DNA of 64,000 nt from Phycisphaerae bacterium (GTDB lineage Bacteria; Planctomycetota; Phycisphaerae; UBA1845): NCBI GenBank assembly GCA_029260115.1, contig JAJDDW010000115.1, positions 1-64,000 on the forward strand, in the 5' to 3' direction. The translations under genes and the position numbers were made by a program. Shown here one piece after another: positions 35,930 through 44,911 of this stretch (position 1 is the first letter of the stretch; each line of letters starts with the position of its first letter). Below the pieces are notes generated by a model that saw nothing but the letters and a program-made list of their open reading frames with translations, was not told where the DNA came from and did not search any database.

Positions 35930-37051
35930 ATGAAGCTATACCCACTGACATTTGATCCGATTTTCAAGCCTAAAATTTGGGGTGGGCGTAAGCTCAAGAC
36001 GCTGCTGGGTAAAAATCTACCGCCGGACGTACCAGTCGGCGAATCCTGGGAAATTGCTGATCTGGAAGACGATCAATCGGTCGTGTCGGATGGGCCAGCG
36101 AAGGGCAAGACGATTCACGAGATGATGGACCTGTGGCGCGATGAACTTCTCGGCTCCGCAGCGCCTTTTGAAGGGCGATTTCCTCTGCTGATCAAATTTC
36201 TCGACGCCAACGAAACGCTCAGCGTTCAGGTTCACCCGGACAAAGCCATGGCTCAGCGACTAGGAGGCCGGGTTCGCATCAAAAACGAAACGTGGTACGT
36301 CGTTGCTGCCGAGCCAGAGGGTCATATTTATCGTGGCGTACGCGAGGGCGTTGATGCCGCAGCATTGCAGACCGCTATCCAAGAAAACCGCGTCGAGGCG
36401 CTGCTGAACAAAATCCCTGTTCGCCAAGGCCACGCTTATTATCTGCCCAGCGGAACCATTCACGCCCTCGGGGCCGGGGTTGTCGTCGCTGAAGTGCAAA
36501 CTCCGTCGGACATCACCTACCGCGTTTACGACTGGAATCGTGTCGAAAAAGCTACCGGTAGGCCTCGAACACTGCATATTGAAGAGGCCATGCAGTGCGT
36601 TTCGTTTGATACCGCCCCCATCGCCGGAGAAGAAGTTCACCACATGGCCAGTGTCTGGACCTCACAGACGACACTAATTCGTTGCGAGTCGTTCGCACTA
36701 GACCGCGTGCGTATGGCTGCGGGCGTCGACCAGACCATCCCGACCGATGGTTTCATGATCTGGATGGTCTTAGATGGACAGGTGTCCATTCGTTGCGAAG
36801 GCTACACCAAGCCGTTTACGTTTGGGGCTGGTCAAACTATCCTAATTCCTGCGGGAATCAAAGATGCGCGGGTCGAGAGTGATACATCCTCTATGTGGTT
36901 GGAGGCATCGCTGCCTATCGCCAGTCCGCTGAGTGGATTCGAAAGGCCCGACAGAGAAAAATCGAGCAACGCGCACGCAGCGCACGAAAAATTTGTGCAG
37001 ATTAAAACACCTGGACAATCATCGCCGACCGACGAAAAGCAAGGCGAATAG
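35930..37051 (+). CDS. manA: Mannose-6-phosphate isomerase, type I
   Basis: This is a zinc-dependent isomerase linking fructose-6-phosphate and mannose-6-phosphate, a source of GDP-sugars for glycans. The ATG at 35930 gives the classic start MKLYPLTFDPIFKPKIWGG and 373 residues. The frame opens further upstream, at 35783, without homology-like sequence. Zinc-ligand and active-site blocks are VQVHPDK, the Glu in NETWYV, and YLPSGTIHALGAGVVVAEVQ followed by SDITYRVYDWNR, all normal for the cupin barrel. The final 30 residues are polar and variable. It is followed after 66 bases by an unknown membrane protein on the same strand. Confidence 0.94.
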   Translation: MKLYPLTFDPIFKPKIWGGRKLKTLLGKNLPPDVPVGESWEIADLEDDQSVVSDGPAKGKTIHEMMDLWRDELLGSAAPFEGRFPLLIKFLDANETLSVQVHPDKAMAQRLGGRVRIKNETWYVVAAEPEGHIYRGVREGVDAAALQTAIQENRVEALLNKIPVRQGHAYYLPSGTIHALGAGVVVAEVQTPSDITYRVYDWNRVEKATGRPRTLHIEEAMQCVSFDTAPIAGEEVHHMASVWTSQTTLIRCESFALDRVRMAAGVDQTIPTDGFMIWMVLDGQVSIRCEGYTKPFTFGAGQTILIPAGIKDARVESDTSSMWLEASLPIASPLSGFERPDREKSSNAHAAHEKFVQIKTPGQSSPTDEKQGE

Positions 37052-37117
37052 ATGCGGATTGGAGAGAACCGCTAATCCACTTCAAGAGTTAATCTGGCAG
37101 GAAAGAACGTAGCAAGT

Positions 37118-37987
37118 ATGCCGTCATTTACGATGGAAAAACTTCGGCGGGCCAAGAAAACGATTTACCTCGTAGCCTGCCTCTATATCGTCGTCGGGTT
37201 AGTGGTGGCTATGGTCGCGGCTTTGTCCGGTGATCGATTAAGCGCCTTCTTAGGCTTTCTAATTATTACCGGCGCGCTAGCCTGTGGGGCGGTGCTCATC
37301 GTGCTGCTACGATTTGGCGCTCACCTGTCATCTATCGGCGATCAATTGTCGACGCTTCATCAACAAATAAGCAACATACAACAAGTGCAACGGCAGTTTA
37401 ACTCAGCCGTGGCTGATGATCCGCCGCAGCCACAAACCCTGCCCCTTCCTGATCGTAGCCATCGCCCAGTGGAGGAGTCGCTCGTTGCAGCCACGCTGGA
37501 TAGAAGCCGCTTTCCTCGCCTAGCCAAGATCATGGACAATGAACCGTCCGGGCAAATCCCAGTCGCTGATAAATTATCGCGAAGTCAATCTCCAAGCACC
37601 ACGCGTAGCCAGCGCGATCCCGTCATCGAAAAACCCATCAGTATGCGTGCGTACACGACACTGCCGCGCACCTGGCAAACCGCGCACCGTGAAGGTGACA
37701 TCGCAGCCTGTCGGGCGATGCTTTCTACCTACGTGGATACCGCAGATGCTGACGCGATCGATGTGATGACGCTTCAGCTTGAACAACTCATCGACCAGGC
37801 GGCTGCCCATTTGCGTCAATCATTCGCCGGACATATTCACCGAGAAGATTATGAAGGAGCGCTAGCCGTAGGACATCGCATCGTCGAACTCATGCCAGAG
37901 CACGACATAGCTGAAGATTTTGAACAGATTAAGCCTTTCCTTTTCGAACGCGTCAAAAAAATCGCACAAGCAACAGCGACGGTGTAG
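37118..37987 (+). CDS. Hypothetical membrane protein, possible coiled-coil
   Basis: This is a 289-residue unrecognised protein. Two N-terminal membrane helices (about 15-36 and 43-67) form a hairpin. A heptad-like stretch follows (GDQLSTLHQQISNIQQVQRQ). Then comes a Pro/Ser-rich linker (90-170). The C-terminal helical domain (175-285) has the look of TPR-type alpha repeats (HREGDIAACRAMLSTYVDT; EDYEGALAVGHRIVELMPE). That suggests a membrane-tethered scaffold facing the cytoplasm. It is probably co-transcribed with manA. No function can be assigned. Confidence 0.7.
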   Translation: MPSFTMEKLRRAKKTIYLVACLYIVVGLVVAMVAALSGDRLSAFLGFLIITGALACGAVLIVLLRFGAHLSSIGDQLSTLHQQISNIQQVQRQFNSAVADDPPQPQTLPLPDRSHRPVEESLVAATLDRSRFPRLAKIMDNEPSGQIPVADKLSRSQSPSTTRSQRDPVIEKPISMRAYTTLPRTWQTAHREGDIAACRAMLSTYVDTADADAIDVMTLQLEQLIDQAAAHLRQSFAGHIHREDYEGALAVGHRIVELMPEHDIAEDFEQIKPFLFERVKKIAQATATV

Positions 37988-38022
37988 ATAATCTAGTAAT
38001 TTCAGCAGGGGCATCTTTTTCA

Positions 38023-38135
38023 TCATTCCCGCGCATGCGGAAATCCAGCGACGAACGTACGCGCAGCTTATGATATGGCCCGCTAAGTTACACAAACACG
38101 ACGCAAGGCTGGATACCTGCATTCGCTGGCTTGAC
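38023..38135. repeat. REP-like inverted pair (ATTCCCGC family)
   Basis: Between two convergent genes lies ATTCCCGC gcat GCGGAAAT (38025-38044), a REP-like stem with one mismatch, the same family as at 5954. About 60 bases later the region CTGGATACCTGCATTCGC is a degenerate inverted copy. The arrangement is that of a paired REP unit. Confidence 0.6.
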
Positions 38136-38150
38136 TGAAGCGATATGGTG

Positions 38151-39425
38151 TCAGTAAGCGCGTTGTAACAGACTGCCGGGGAAATAGTACCGAAGAATTT
38201 CTGCGGCGCTCTTACCTTCGCGGGCTTGCCCTTCCATGCCCCACTGGCAAAGCCCAAGTCCGTGGCCATAGCCTCGACCATTTTCAAATATGACCGCATC
38301 CCCAACCACACGCATGCGAAAATCGGAACTGCGCAGCTTACTGCCGTCTAGACACAATCGAAACTGTTCGACCAGCATATTTTCATGTTGATCGTCGTCA
38401 CCATACAAGCGAATAGTCACTGGCCGCCCTTGTGCTGAACGCTTAATGATGGACAAATTCCGCAGTTTTCCGAGTGATCGCAATGAGGGGTTGCGGGCTG
38501 CGACCAGACGAAAAATGACTTGTTTCGTATACCGTACCGGTCCCCATCGATAATTATTTCTTGGCGCGATTTTACAATAGTCGCACGAGACGCCTCCGGC
38601 TAGCGGAGGAATGTCATCAGCCGGGCCGAAGATAGCCGCTGATTGGGTCATACCGCCGCAAGCAGCACTGTAGTAGGTACGTACGATTTGTGGCGCGGTG
38701 CCATCGTCATAAATGCAAACGATGCCTTCCGTGTACTTCGCCGCCTGAGTGGCAAGTCGGCCTGTGCGGTCCTCACGCAACCCGGCATAAACTTGTGAGC
38801 TTTGTCCATCTGTTACGTCCCACTCTTTCGATTGTCGATGTTGCATCTGACATAACGCAAAACTTCGTGACGCAATGGCCTGGGCGCGATAAGCCTGCGG
38901 GGCAAACGTTGGCCAAATTTCTCGGGCGACGACGCCAGCAACATAGGTTTCCACCTCAACTTGATTAACGATGTGAATTTTCTTGGCATTTGAAATAAAA
39001 CATCGAAACGAACCTGGATAAGAAATCGCCTCAGACCACCCGCGCTTACGTCGCATTGATAATTTAATCGGCGCATCCGGCAATGATCGCACAATGAACG
39101 CTACCATGCTATCGGCAACGCCATTTATTTTTATCTCACCGTTCATGACCCGGATGCGTACCCGCTGGTTTGGCGTCGTTTGATGAAATATCTCCCCGTC
39201 AATATTCTCGAATGTGAGGGTATTGGCGCTACGAAAGTTGAACGCCTCCACATTCCGGCCAACCAGTACACGAACCCCGCGCAACGCGGTTTTGGTATTA
39301 GACGAAGAACTATTTTTCGCGTGGGCGGTGGAATGGATGATAACGAGCGAGGCTAACGCGCAGCCTAACCAAGCCGCAGTACGTGAACTGAAAATACTAG
39401 CAATGACCCTGTACGTTTTCGACAT
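38151..39425 (-). CDS. SpoIID/LytB-domain protein
   Basis: This is a 424-residue exported protein with a signal peptide (residues 1-36, ending AHAK). The SpoIID domain spans about 130-400. It has VNQVEVETYVAGVVAREI, the AQAIASRSFALCQM helix with the conserved Arg, the YYSAACGGMTQSA block, and the final GRGYGHGLGLCQWGMEGQA signature. In Bacillus SpoIID is a lytic transglycosylase acting on denuded peptidoglycan. In Gram-negative bacteria homologues are thought to act in cell-wall remodelling. A Glu in the VAREIWP block is in the place of the known catalytic residue. Monocistronic. Confidence 0.9.
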   Translation of the reverse strand: MSKTYRVIASIFSSRTAAWLGCALASLVIIHSTAHAKNSSSSNTKTALRGVRVLVGRNVEAFNFRSANTLTFENIDGEIFHQTTPNQRVRIRVMNGEIKINGVADSMVAFIVRSLPDAPIKLSMRRKRGWSEAISYPGSFRCFISNAKKIHIVNQVEVETYVAGVVAREIWPTFAPQAYRAQAIASRSFALCQMQHRQSKEWDVTDGQSSQVYAGLREDRTGRLATQAAKYTEGIVCIYDDGTAPQIVRTYYSAACGGMTQSAAIFGPADDIPPLAGGVSCDYCKIAPRNNYRWGPVRYTKQVIFRLVAARNPSLRSLGKLRNLSIIKRSAQGRPVTIRLYGDDDQHENMLVEQFRLCLDGSKLRSSDFRMRVVGDAVIFENGRGYGHGLGLCQWGMEGQAREGKSAAEILRYYFPGSLLQRAY

Positions 39426-39556
39426 TAGGCCGGACCCGGCATCACATGCGGTCAGCTAGATTTGCTCTAGCTCGTTGTTTCGCTCGAAGCAGCCATCAGC
39501 TCGGTAGGGCTATACCAGACCACGAGCAAGGCGACTTCCAACGCAGCGTGCGAGAT

Positions 39557-40531
39557 TTATGATGCGCGGAACGATAAACCAAATCGTTCTAATTGGGTCT
39601 TAATTTCGTTAAGCGATGTCTGACCAAAGTTTTGGATAGAAATAAGTTCATGCTCAGTCTTTTCAGCCAACTCACCCATGGTCGCAATGCCCATCCACTG
39701 CAGGCATTTTCTTGAACGCACGGAAAGTTCCATGTCCGATACTGAGCGACTCATATTTTCAACTGCGTTAGCAGCCGGGGCCGCCGGGGCAGGTGCGGGG
39801 GACTGTACCATCGCAGAAGGTTCGCCACGCGTCGTCTGACCAAGTTGAAGATGTTGATTGTCGAGCAGGTTCTTGATCTCACACAACGAAGTTTCACCAA
39901 AGTTTTTATACGTAAGAAGCTCTGCTTCGGTCGTCCTCAGCAAATCGTTCAGCGTGTGAACGCCCATCTGTCGCAAGCAGTTTCGGCTACGCACACTAAG
40001 TTCAAAATCGCTGATCGGCTGTTCCAGCGTGGCCGATTGCTTTTCGCGCTCCATCGCACGACGCTCATCGTAGACCATGGTATACGAGCTTTCTACCGAT
40101 TTGAGAAAGTGTCGCGCACGCCAATTGTTAGGGTCGGCCTCAAGAACGGCCCGAATACATTTCTCTGCCTCGGATAATCGCCATCGGTCTTCAAACATGA
40201 TAGCCATGTTCAGAAGAACCTGGATAGAGACTTTCTCCCCGCCAATACATTCCTGGTAGTAATTGAAAGCTGCATTATCATCGCCATACTGGTCGCTGAT
40301 ATTAGCCAAGCGAAAAGCCGCGTCCTGATGGTGCGGGTCCGATTCCAACGCCTCGAAATAACAATCCATAGCACCGATGCGGTCACCGCCAGCTTCCATA
40401 AGGTATCCCTTGAGGAACTGCAATTCCGCTCGGTTCTCTTCTGTTTCCTGGCTCGTGGCCAATGCTTCTGTCGCTTTGTCTAGTTGGTCGTTCTTTATTT
40501 GTTGTGAGATCGATTGGAGTGTGGCCGTCAT
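39557..40531 (-). CDS. TPR protein with two RNA polymerase alpha C-terminal domains
   Basis: This is a 324-residue soluble protein. Residues 1-165 are TPR-like helical repeats (LQFLKGYLMEAGGDRIGAMD; AAFRLANISDQYGDDNAA; VLLNMAIMFEDRWRLSEAEK). Residues 172-231 and 263-323 are two copies of the RNA polymerase alpha-CTD fold, split by an Ala/Pro linker. Both keep the SVRS core whose Arg equals DNA-contacting R265 of E. coli alpha (here R181 and R272). The first keeps the adjacent Asn (N184); the second has Lys (K275). The Lys equal to K298 is Thr in both. It could bind UP-element-like DNA or sigma/activators, a proposal based on domain homology only. GGAAGG precedes the ATG. Confidence 0.85.
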   Translation of the reverse strand: MTATLQSISQQIKNDQLDKATEALATSQETEENRAELQFLKGYLMEAGGDRIGAMDCYFEALESDPHHQDAAFRLANISDQYGDDNAAFNYYQECIGGEKVSIQVLLNMAIMFEDRWRLSEAEKCIRAVLEADPNNWRARHFLKSVESSYTMVYDERRAMEREKQSATLEQPISDFELSVRSRNCLRQMGVHTLNDLLRTTEAELLTYKNFGETSLCEIKNLLDNQHLQLGQTTRGEPSAMVQSPAPAPAAPAANAVENMSRSVSDMELSVRSRKCLQWMGIATMGELAEKTEHELISIQNFGQTSLNEIKTQLERFGLSFRAS

Positions 40532-40699
40532 TGCCTGCCTTCCGCGTTACTTGATTGTGTGTAATATCTGCTACGAATAAACAATCCAACTACATCGCCA
40601 GCCTATAGCGATTGAATTCGTAACCCCGGTGTCCACATAGGGAGGCTTATTGTACGGAGGAATTCAATAACTGACAACCACCCGGCGGTGCGCGATTTT

Positions 40700-41086
40700 T
40701 CAGGCAGGCCCGGGAGTATCGATCGACAGCTTACGTAACATACGAAAATCGTAAATTCCGGCATTATGACCATCCGACCAAATGAACTGAATCGCGTAAT
40801 GTCCCACCAGCTGGGCATTGGTGACACGCCAGCTTGTGGGGTCGGTTTTTAGTATCTGCAATGGGTTTTCCTGCTTTTTATCCCGCTCCGTTCGGCAAGT
40901 CGCACAAGGGCATACCCGCCGCAATTGGGATAGGGAAAACTCGCTGGACTGGCCATCCTGCCACTGTATGCGCAAAGTTTGCGCGGCCATGTTGACCTTC
41001 AAATCCGCTGGCGATGCATCTTCCAGACCTGTTGGTGGGCTGGTAGGCGGTGTCTTGTCGGTAGAATTATCTTGGTTGGTCATCAT
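40700..41086 (-). CDS. DUF971 (GBBH-like N-terminal domain) protein
   Basis: This is a 128-residue protein of the DUF971 family, related to the N-terminal domain of gamma-butyrobetaine hydroxylase. The diagnostic blocks are present: LRIQWQDGQSSEFSLSQLRRVCPCATCR with a CxxC pair, and HYAIQFIWSDGHNAGIYDF with the His/Asp pair. In other bacteria these proteins are often fused to or lie near Mrp/ApbC-type iron-sulfur carriers and bind a metal. No such gene is adjacent here. The first 30 residues are Thr/Pro-rich and variable. It lies downstream of the hydrolase on the same strand. Confidence 0.88.
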   Translation of the reverse strand: MMTNQDNSTDKTPPTSPPTGLEDASPADLKVNMAAQTLRIQWQDGQSSEFSLSQLRRVCPCATCRTERDKKQENPLQILKTDPTSWRVTNAQLVGHYAIQFIWSDGHNAGIYDFRMLRKLSIDTPGPA

Positions 41087-41120
41087 ACAGGGGCATCATA
41101 CCACCATAGTTTGCGGCGAG

Positions 41121-42194
41121 CTATGCTGCAGAGCCTACCAATTGTGGAGCGGCTGATTCAGTTGGTTTCGCCAGCCTAGCCGTAGCCAAGGCGGGTCGAG
41201 GCAGGTGTTTGTCGAAAAATTGGGTAATCCGCCGACCGTAAGCATCTGGCGCGATAGTCACGGACTGGTTGTGCTTGGCGTTCGACACGATCCAAATTTC
41301 CTTCGGGCCCTTAGCTAATTCATACAGGCTTTGAGATTGTTGGTACGGGATGTAGCTATCTTTTTCGCCGTGGATGAACAAAATGGACCGACGGCGCAAC
41401 CGCTTAACACCTTTTCTCACCGAGGGAAAACGGCATTGATGCGTGCTTGCGAACTCCTTAAACACAAACCAGCGATGCAGTTGCCAGGCCAGCGGAGGAT
41501 GATATTTCACAATAAATCGCAGCCGAGCGAAGGTCATGGCGAAACGTTTGAATAAAAATTCAAGGGCGGTATCGCTGCTGAATGCCCCGTCGGTCACGAT
41601 CACACGCACGTTTTCTCGCTCGGCAGCCGCCAGGATAGCCGCACCGCCACCACGCGATACGCCAAACAATCCCAAATCCTTCGATCGCCCCCGACTCTCT
41701 AAATATTCCCCGATGAAATCGATGGCAGCCAGCATATCCGACTGTTCACGATGGCTAGGCCATTGTCTCGGTCGATAATCCGGCTCGTCCTGGGATTGGC
41801 CATGACCTCGAAAATCAAAGGTGAAAACGTCATAACCAGCCTCAAGCAATGATGAAGCATATCGAAAAGCGCTGGATCGTTCGCTGGCGAATTCGTGGGC
41901 GAATACGATCATACCCAGCGGCGGTTTATCTGTGGCTCCGGAAATGATCAGGCCGCGCAATCCGAATCCATCAACAGATTGAAAAGTAACTTCTTCGCAG
42001 GGATATTTGGAAGTTACGCCGTTGCCAGATTCAGGCGTAGGTGCGGCGCCGTCCATCAAGCGTATCGCGACACGGGCATATTTTCGCAAAATGGAGATGG
42101 GGTAGCAAATGAATAGCAGAGAAACGACGACAACCACGCTGGCCCATTCATGCTGGCCAATGAAATCTAAAAATCCATAAAAAAACGGCATCAT
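41121..42194 (-). CDS. Membrane-anchored alpha/beta hydrolase
   Basis: This is a 357-residue alpha/beta-hydrolase with an N-terminal membrane helix (about 17-36, VVVVVSLLFICYPISI). The fold is clear from MIVFAHEFASERSSAF (oxyanion region), DVFTFDFRGHGQSQ, and the nucleophile elbow GVSRGGGAA with its Ser. The acid Asp is in FIHGEKDSYIP and the His in SNAKHNQS. It resembles serine aminopeptidase S33/BAAT-like hydrolases. The active site would face the cytoplasm or the periplasm, depending on topology, which cannot be decided. Substrate unknown. Confidence 0.87.
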   Translation of the reverse strand: MMPFFYGFLDFIGQHEWASVVVVVSLLFICYPISILRKYARVAIRLMDGAAPTPESGNGVTSKYPCEEVTFQSVDGFGLRGLIISGATDKPPLGMIVFAHEFASERSSAFRYASSLLEAGYDVFTFDFRGHGQSQDEPDYRPRQWPSHREQSDMLAAIDFIGEYLESRGRSKDLGLFGVSRGGGAAILAAAERENVRVIVTDGAFSSDTALEFLFKRFAMTFARLRFIVKYHPPLAWQLHRWFVFKEFASTHQCRFPSVRKGVKRLRRRSILFIHGEKDSYIPYQQSQSLYELAKGPKEIWIVSNAKHNQSVTIAPDAYGRRITQFFDKHLPRPALATARLAKPTESAAPQLVGSAA

Positions 42195-42464
42195 GGTTAT
42201 ATCAGCACATGGCGCGCTTTGCCTTCGCCATTTTTAATTTGACCCGATTCGTTCCACCCTAATGGCATACTTCGTCAAGGTATATCACTTTAATGCGACA
42301 TTCTTCTGGGAACTACTGATTTTTGAGCGCTACATCAAAATAGAGCTTGCTCTAGCTTGGAACGCCTGTGCCAGAATGATAGCAGTGTTTACCGAACACT
42401 CTCCAGTTTGGCAAGTAATTTTGTCAATTGTTTCTTCGCCACCCAGCTTGTCGAAGTGTCCATC

Positions 42465-43424
42465 TTAACGATAGATGTGGGCGGCCGATACCGGAGGCAG
42501 GCCTTGCAATACGCGGATGACATCTTCAGCCACCGCGCTCATCCTGGTTTGACTCATGGGCGTCTTAGCCCCGATATGGGGGGTGAAAATAATATGCGGC
42601 GCAGCCAATAGCGGATGATTAGCCGCAGGAGGTTCTTCGTCTAGTACGTCCAACGCTGCGCCGCTGAGCGCGCCATTACGCAAGCGATTGGCCAACGCCA
42701 AGCTATCGACCACCTGCCCCCGAGACGTGTTGATGAGCATCGCCCCCGACTTAAACTGTGATAGAGCCTCTTTATCAATCAGCCATCTAGTCAACTCAGT
42801 GAGCGGAACATGTAAACTCACAACGTCAGCCTGTTTGTATAAAGCATCTTTTTCAACGAACGTAGCCTGGAAATCCAACGGCTGCGGATCGATGATGTCA
42901 TGATAAATCACCGACATGCCAAACCCAACTTGGCACCGTCGCCCCACAGCTTGGCCAATGCGGCCCATTCCAATAATACCCAGCGTCATCTCAGATAATT
43001 CATTAGCCATCGCATTCGTGCGGGCCTGCTCATATGCACCAGAACGAATGGCTGCGTCGTTGGCGGGAATGTCTCGAAGCAGTGAGAGCATCAAGCCAAT
43101 CGTCAGCTCAGCCACCGCCCCGGTCGCAGCCGCAGGAGTATAAACTACGGTAACGCCATGTTCGGTAGCGGCAGTCGTGTCGATATTGTCCAGGCCAACC
43201 CCGCCCCGGCCAATGACTTTCAGATTCGGCGCATGCTCAATGACATGGCGTGTAACTTGAGAATAAGTGCGCACGAGCAAAGCGTCGCAATCAGCCACCG
43301 CTGTGAGCAGACAACCCTCATCGCAAGAATCCAGCACTGTCACGCGACCCGCCGCCTGCAAGCTTTCCATAGCCTCACGTGATAATCGCTCGGCGACGAC
43401 GATATGTAGCTGTGATGGTGCCAT
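42465..43424 (-). CDS. D-isomer-specific 2-hydroxyacid dehydrogenase (SerA-like)
   Basis: This is a 319-residue NAD-dependent dehydrogenase related to D-3-phosphoglycerate dehydrogenase. The substrate-domain block [16 protein letters not shown] is typical of SerA. The NAD-binding motif is [15 protein letters not shown]. The catalytic Arg is in [10 protein letters not shown], with Glu in LDVLDEEPP and His in TPHIGAKT. The C-terminal ACT/ASB regulatory domain of full-length SerA is absent, so this is the short form. It could supply serine, or act on another 2-hydroxyacid. Start ATG at 43424. Confidence 0.88.
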   Translation of the reverse strand: MAPSQLHIVVAERLSREAMESLQAAGRVTVLDSCDEGCLLTAVADCDALLVRTYSQVTRHVIEHAPNLKVIGRGGVGLDNIDTTAATEHGVTVVYTPAAATGAVAELTIGLMLSLLRDIPANDAAIRSGAYEQARTNAMANELSEMTLGIIGMGRIGQAVGRRCQVGFGMSVIYHDIIDPQPLDFQATFVEKDALYKQADVVSLHVPLTELTRWLIDKEALSQFKSGAMLINTSRGQVVDSLALANRLRNGALSGAALDVLDEEPPAANHPLLAAPHIIFTPHIGAKTPMSQTRMSAVAEDVIRVLQGLPPVSAAHIYR

Positions 43425-43635
43425 CGATTATAATGATCCTAGGTGTAGCGGCGAGCGTCAACGGCCCTGCGGTGGATGCGTCATTAACATGGCGAATAAC
43501 TCATGCCACATCAACTCAAGAACAATTCGATTTGCTCCAGCGAACCCAACTCTTGAACGACACGGGCAAGCTGCATCTTACCCATGCCACCCATTGTTCG
43601 TGTTGTAACGAGGCCTAGGCGAAGAATATGGCACA
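43425..43635. other. Gap with no supported gene
   Basis: About 210 bases upstream of the dehydrogenase. A plus-strand frame of about 79 codons (43379-43618) overlaps the dehydrogenase start, has no good ribosome-binding site and has unremarkable composition, so it is not called. Confidence 0.4.
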
Positions 43636-43755
43636 TCAACCCACCGGCTGAGACCAGAGCGCCGCCAGGAAAAAGGCGAGAGCCGCAGCTGCGATTAGCC
43701 AGAATCGGTGGTGGGCACCAACTTCAAAATGTCGGGGGTCTAAAACAGTAGGCAT
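43636..43755 (-). CDS. 39-residue membrane microprotein
   Basis: This short frame encodes 39 residues. The ATG at 43755 is preceded by GGAGGAT at ideal spacing (6 bases). The peptide has a polar N terminus (MPTVLDPRHFEVGAHHR) then a single hydrophobic helix (FWLIAAAALAFFLAALW) and a short tail, SQPVG. The strong ribosome-binding site plus the clean membrane segment make it a credible small membrane protein. It has no recognised family. The next genes on this strand downstream are the dehydrogenase and hydrolase. Confidence 0.6.
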   Translation of the reverse strand: MPTVLDPRHFEVGAHHRFWLIAAAALAFFLAALWSQPVG

Positions 43756-44045
43756 AATTAAATCCTCCTGCATGGAGCATTAGCCGCCATCTGCGGCCAT
43801 ACCGAGATCGCACCAATGGGCGATTTGAGGCTCATTATCGACCTCTCAGGGCGCTCCGCCATAAAGCATACCATATGATTTCACCCCGTGCGGCCAAAAA
43901 TTGATTTGCCCGCGATATCGGTCCTGTGACACTTCCAGCAGGTGCCCCATATGAATCAAGGCCTCCAAAACTGATATGCATCCGAAATAACTCTCTGATT
44001 CCACTCCACTGGCCAAACTAATTGTGTCACTTATGATCGTTCGCT

Positions 44046-44870
44046 GTGAACCAGACTGTTTATCATGACGTCTTGTCGTTAGCACGCGAACTAGCCCACG
44101 ATGCGGTGGGTATGGCTGCTTCCTACCTGGGAAACGCCGCTACCAGCTTCAAGGCCGATCAAAGCGTTGTCACCGAAGCAGACCAAGCCATTCAGGCACA
44201 TATTGCCCACCAAGTAGCCAAGCAGTTTCCTGACCATGCGTTTATCGGTGAGGAGTTGATTGCGTCCTCACCAGCCAGCATTGATCCGCTCACCGCTCGG
44301 TTTACCTGGGTGGTCGATCCCATCGATGGCACACGAAATTTCGTAGCTGGCTTCCCCAGTTACGCCACGTCGATCGGCGTGCTGGAACATTTCAAACCGG
44401 TCGTCGCGGTGGTCCACGAGCATATGTTGAATCGTAGTTATACGGCGGTGAAAGGTGATGGCGCCAAGCTTGATGGCCACGCCATTTCCGCCGTCGCGCC
44501 CCCGCTAGGCGCAGACCTCTTGATGGCCGGGCCTTCGAGTAAAGATCAGCCGACGACGAAAATTCTTCAACAGATTATCATATCGAAAGGGTTAATCTAT
44601 CGCAATGTAGGAAGCTCAGCCATGCACCTTGCCATGGTAGCCGACGGTTGTTGTGCGGGCGCTTTCGCCCACCGATGTAAACTCTGGGACATTGCAGCTG
44701 GCCTGTTGCTCGTGGAGGAGGCCGGGGGGGTCGTGACGATGCTAACCGGTGAACCGCTCACCCCGTTTAATCTATCTGCAGACATGCAGGCCAACATCCC
44801 CTTCATCGCGGGTAATCCTAGAGATCATCAGCTACTACTGGAAATAACCCGGCCGATGTTCGCACTGTAA
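44046..44870 (+). CDS. Inositol-monophosphatase-family phosphatase
   Basis: This is a 274-residue Mg-dependent phosphatase of the inositol monophosphatase/CysQ/HisN-type superfamily. The metal-binding motifs are intact: HAFIGEELI (Glu), WVVDPIDGTRNFVAGFP (Asp-Pro-Ile-Asp-Gly-Thr) and the C-terminal KLWDIAAGLLLVEEAGG. GSSAMHLAMVADG is the usual block before the last motif. Starts at GTG 44046. It may act on inositol phosphate, histidinol phosphate or PAP; the sequence does not separate these. Monocistronic. Confidence 0.9.
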   Translation: MNQTVYHDVLSLARELAHDAVGMAASYLGNAATSFKADQSVVTEADQAIQAHIAHQVAKQFPDHAFIGEELIASSPASIDPLTARFTWVVDPIDGTRNFVAGFPSYATSIGVLEHFKPVVAVVHEHMLNRSYTAVKGDGAKLDGHAISAVAPPLGADLLMAGPSSKDQPTTKILQQIIISKGLIYRNVGSSAMHLAMVADGCCAGAFAHRCKLWDIAAGLLLVEEAGGVVTMLTGEPLTPFNLSADMQANIPFIAGNPRDHQLLLEITRPMFAL

Positions 44871-44911
44871 CGTGCCAATTATCTGGCACTATCAAAATTC
44901 GAAGCCAGGAA

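Noticed and set aside
43846-44085. 79-codon minus-strand frame before the inositol-phosphatase-family gene
   Set aside because: The C-terminal half looks protein-like, but it overlaps the start of that gene, has no good start codon or ribosome-binding site, and has no motif.
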